A DNA stretch of 6,993 nucleotides from an uncultured Mediterranea sp. (lineage in GTDB: Bacteria; Bacteroidota; Bacteroidia; Bacteroidales; Bacteroidaceae), in the NCBI GenBank assembly GCA_946007445.1, contig CAMGAL010000113.1, positions 1 through 6,993 of the forward strand, written 5' to 3'. The notes under the pieces were generated by a model that was not told the origin of the DNA, ran no database searches, and saw nothing but the letters and a program-made list of their open reading frames with translations. Position 1 is the first letter of the stretch; each line of letters begins with the position of its first letter. The translations under genes were made by a program, and so were the position numbers. Shown piece after piece: positions 5,043 to 6,993 of this stretch.

Positions 5043-6992
5043 TTACTTCAAAAGCCAGGACAAAGGTTGGCTGACGGGCTGGAAGCAGGACTTCTGAGCC
5101 ATCGTCATGCGCGTGGTGGACGCACTGCCGCCAACCAGTTTTTCGAACTCCTCGACAGAGGTGTAAGGCAGGGTGTCATGGTCAATCTCCAGGAGGTAGA
5201 ATTGGCCCATCTTGGCCCATTCCTTGGCGAATGGAACGAAGAGCATGATTTCCTTTCCCGTTTTTCCCTTAGAATATACCAGTCCCATCGTCTGCGGATA
5301 GGGAGTGGATTCACTATCCCGATAATAGGGGAAATTATTGGAAATGACGTGGTGGGCCACAATGTTGATATACACTTGTTCCTTTAACCAATCCTCCACC
5401 CCAGGGTTGAAAGATTGGTAGTAGATGATTTCCGTACCCGGGTGATAGTTGAGATGGAAGAACAGCACATCTTTCCCACTAAGATACGCATAGTCAGGAT
5501 TTGCATCCGCATAGGCCGTACCATCCACCTTCGCATACCAATCGATACTCATCGAGACATCTTCCGACGGAATGGCATCGGCTATCTTGTGCGGGAATTT
5601 GTAGATGGGCGTGGTGAACGTCTTCTCTTTCCCCGCATTGCCGGCCACCAGCACCACATACTCATCGCCGGGACATGCCCAAGCCTTCCGCTCCAGCTTG
5701 CCGGATTGCTGGTTGTAGAAGAGCGTCTGCAGCTCTTCCTCGCTCATGCCCTCTATCTCCTCGGCCGCACGGACCACCCAGGCAAAGGTGTCGTTGTTGG
5801 AGGGCTGAATCACGTAGTGTATATACGCCACATGGTCGTCCTGGAAATCGACCTGGAAAGTGATGTCCGACGGCAGTGCCGTGGTCGTACGGAACACTTG
5901 CTGATACCAGTCGCTCAGGCGGTTCAGGTAGCGGTCGTAAGCCATCACGAGGAAAGTATAGTCGGTGTTGGCGCTCAGGGCAGTGTTCACATTCTCCTGG
6001 GCATAGTCACCCTGATGCATGTAAGAGAGAAGATAGTCGTAGGAAGAGCCCCGATAGTACATCTCCTCAATGGCTCCAATCTCTTTCTTCACCTCACCCA
6101 GCTCTTCCTGCGTGACACACCGGGCATAGGTCCACACGTCGCTGCGCGAGGGTTTGATGTGCGCGTCCAGCATCACTCCACGCACACGGGTCTCCATCTG
6201 CAAGGTAGCCGGCTGCACAGGTTCCTGCTCGGTAGGTGTGGTGAAGTAGAGCTTGGTCAGCGGGGTGACATACTTCAGCGAAGAGAACGTATAGAAAGAG
6301 CCCTTGCATCCGAATGCCATCAGGCAATAGCGGGTGCCCGGCTTCAGATTCTTCTCTATCTCCCGCCACTCGTAGCCATCTCTTTCGGGGTCGCGGCCAC
6401 GTGTGCCCACATTGGCCCAGGTGGTCAGTCCCTGATCCCTGTAGCCTCTGATTCGCTCGCGATAGGCCAGGAGCGCCGTCTTGGGGTCATCGCCGAACGT
6501 GGCCTCCTGTTCGGCCGGGAAGCAGAGGGCGGTGTAGCAACTCATCCCCACCTGGTCGGAAGCAGTGATGCGGTAGATGACGCCGTTGGCCTGCAGGTCG
6601 GTAATCTCGATATAGAAAGCCTCCTCGTTCTTGCCTTGCGTCAGCGTGCAGGTGGCCTGCACTGTGGGAAATTCCGGCAGGGTGAGGATCAGCTGGGCCG
6701 TACGTCCCTCCATATCCAGCGGGGCAGCATCCACCTCCAAGGTAATCTGACCCAGGGTGGAGTGGTCAGCCACACGCACCCAGTCGGCACTCACCGTGGC
6801 CTCGGGCAGCAGGAAGCCCGCAGGGGCATCCGTCACACTATAGTTCAGCGTGACGGTCTCTCCCTTGCCTGCAAGGGTCACGCTGTTGGTTTCAAAACTC
6901 ATGACGGGGGGAACAGTCTCTTTCTCGTCGTCACTGCAGGCCGTGAAGGCCAGAAGGCATCCAAAGACGCCCAGCAGGCTCAGTAGCTGCCA
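5043..6992 (-). CDS. Surface lipoprotein C with N-terminal BACON-like domain; 5' end cut by window edge
   Basis: The frame runs from the right edge to the TAA at 5045-5043, with 649 residues visible and only the first few codons missing. The ATG at 6902 is not the start, because the frame upstream of it encodes a signal peptide: LLGVFGCLLAFTAC followed by Ser-Asp-Asp-Glu-Lys, with the lipid-bearing Cys at visible residue 19. A BACON-like domain covers about 31-120 (Trp71, Gly81, Arg97, ending CTLTQG). Fibronectin-III-like modules lie at about 125-254, 259-371 and 376-467, with GSSYDY at 315-320 and IQPSNND at 395-401, both also in lipoprotein B. The C-terminal module has IDWYAKVDGTAYAD at 483-496, LFVP at 584-587 and TRM at 627-629, then a unique tail of 20 residues. 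It is the first gene of the visible operon, whose promoter should lie beyond the window. It is probably anchored in the outer membrane and exposed outward. Function is unknown, with no catalytic residues recognised. Confidence 0.92.
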   Translation of the reverse strand, partial: WQLLSLLGVFGCLLAFTACSDDEKETVPPVMSFETNSVTLAGKGETVTLNYSVTDAPAGFLLPEATVSADWVRVADHSTLGQITLEVDAAPLDMEGRTAQLILTLPEFPTVQATCTLTQGKNEEAFYIEITDLQANGVIYRITASDQVGMSCYTALCFPAEQEATFGDDPKTALLAYRERIRGYRDQGLTTWANVGTRGRDPERDGYEWREIEKNLKPGTRYCLMAFGCKGSFYTFSSLKYVTPLTKLYFTTPTEQEPVQPATLQMETRVRGVMLDAHIKPSRSDVWTYARCVTQEELGEVKKEIGAIEEMYYRGSSYDYLLSYMHQGDYAQENVNTALSANTDYTFLVMAYDRYLNRLSDWYQQVFRTTTALPSDITFQVDFQDDHVAYIHYVIQPSNNDTFAWVVRAAEEIEGMSEEELQTLFYNQQSGKLERKAWACPGDEYVVLVAGNAGKEKTFTTPIYKFPHKIADAIPSEDVSMSIDWYAKVDGTAYADANPDYAYLSGKDVLFFHLNYHPGTEIIYYQSFNPGVEDWLKEQVYINIVAHHVISNNFPYYRDSESTPYPQTMGLVYSKGKTGKEIMLFVPFAKEWAKMGQFYLLEIDHDTLPYTSVEEFEKLVGGSASTTRMTMAQKSCFQPVSQPLSWLLK

Positions 6993-6993
6993 A

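Larger units (their letters stand above)
781..6992 (-). other. Probable operon: lipoprotein C, double-glycine peptide, lipoprotein B, lipoprotein A
   Basis: Four minus-strand genes follow each other with gaps of 53, 11 and 28 bases, no internal terminator-like hairpin of comparable strength and a strong hairpin just past the last gene. The three large genes are tandem paralogues, so the array probably grew by duplication. The operon's first gene and promoter may lie beyond the right edge, where further members, a transporter or a modifying enzyme could be found. Confidence 0.7.

Noticed and set aside
5100..5160. EEFEKLVGG near the C-terminus of lipoprotein C, resembling the double-glycine leader motif of the small peptide
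   Set aside because: The equivalent segments of lipoproteins A and B lack the Gly-Gly, and the site is at the C-terminus of a large lipoprotein, where a C39 peptidase leader would not function. Likely chance similarity.
5415..6986. A 523-codon open frame on the + strand opposite lipoprotein C
   Set aside because: It is antisense to a gene with a clear signal peptide, BACON-like domain and paralogues. The translation is rich in His, Arg, Gly and Val with no domain, as expected from the complement of a GC-biased codon pattern.
781..6992. Polysaccharide utilisation locus (SusC/SusD system)
   Set aside because: BACON-type surface lipoproteins and a hybrid-type regulator occur in such loci, but no TonB-dependent transporter, SusD-like protein or glycoside hydrolase is in the window, and the regulator converges on the operon.
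1..6993. CRISPR array, tRNA, rRNA or insertion sequence
   Set aside because: No regularly spaced repeats, no cloverleaf-like or ribosomal sequence, and no transposase or terminal inverted repeats with target duplications were seen.

Overview
The window looks like chromosomal DNA from a gut-type Bacteroidales bacterium (Bacteroides, Phocaeicola, Parabacteroides or a close relative). The evidence is an AraC-type output domain of the kind that ends Bacteroides hybrid two-component regulators, three large lipoproteins with a lipobox followed by Ser-Asp-Asp (the Bacteroidetes surface-export pattern) and an N-terminal BACON-like domain, weak or absent Shine-Dalgarno sequences, and a double-glycine leader peptide ending EELEQVNGG. 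No species can be named from this.

Layout: at the left edge, on the + strand, lies the last 91 codons of the AraC-family regulator, followed by a 12-bp perfect stem-loop (291-325). A roughly 500-base AT-richer stretch between convergent genes follows. I find no convincing gene in it. It ends in a 22-bp perfect hairpin (697-745) that should terminate the leftward operon. Everything from 781 to the right edge is one compact minus-strand array, read right to left: lipoprotein C (5043-6992, missing only its first codons), a 73-residue double-glycine-leader peptide (4768-4989), lipoprotein B (2780-4756) and lipoprotein A (781-2751). Gaps are 53, 11 and 28 bases, so one transcript entering from beyond the right edge is likely.

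The three lipoproteins are paralogues with the same order of parts: signal peptide, lipobox Cys, Ser-Asp-Asp, BACON-like domain, three beta-rich fibronectin-III-like modules, and a distinctive C-terminal module with a hydrophobic-Phe-Ile/Val-Pro motif and a Thr-Arg-Met motif near the end. B and C share about 60% identity over the BACON region (counted by eye), while A is more distant. They are probably displayed on the cell surface, but I see no catalytic motif and no SusC/SusD pair here, so their ligand is unknown.

The most interesting item is the small peptide. Its 22-residue leader should direct cleavage and export by a C39-peptidase ABC transporter, and its 51-residue core has five Cys and a CPKCG knuckle like a small zinc ribbon. 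It sits inside the lipoprotein operon with no maturase or transporter in view. A secreted cysteine-rich peptide co-produced with surface lipoproteins is a candidate undescribed system; any functional link between them is inference.
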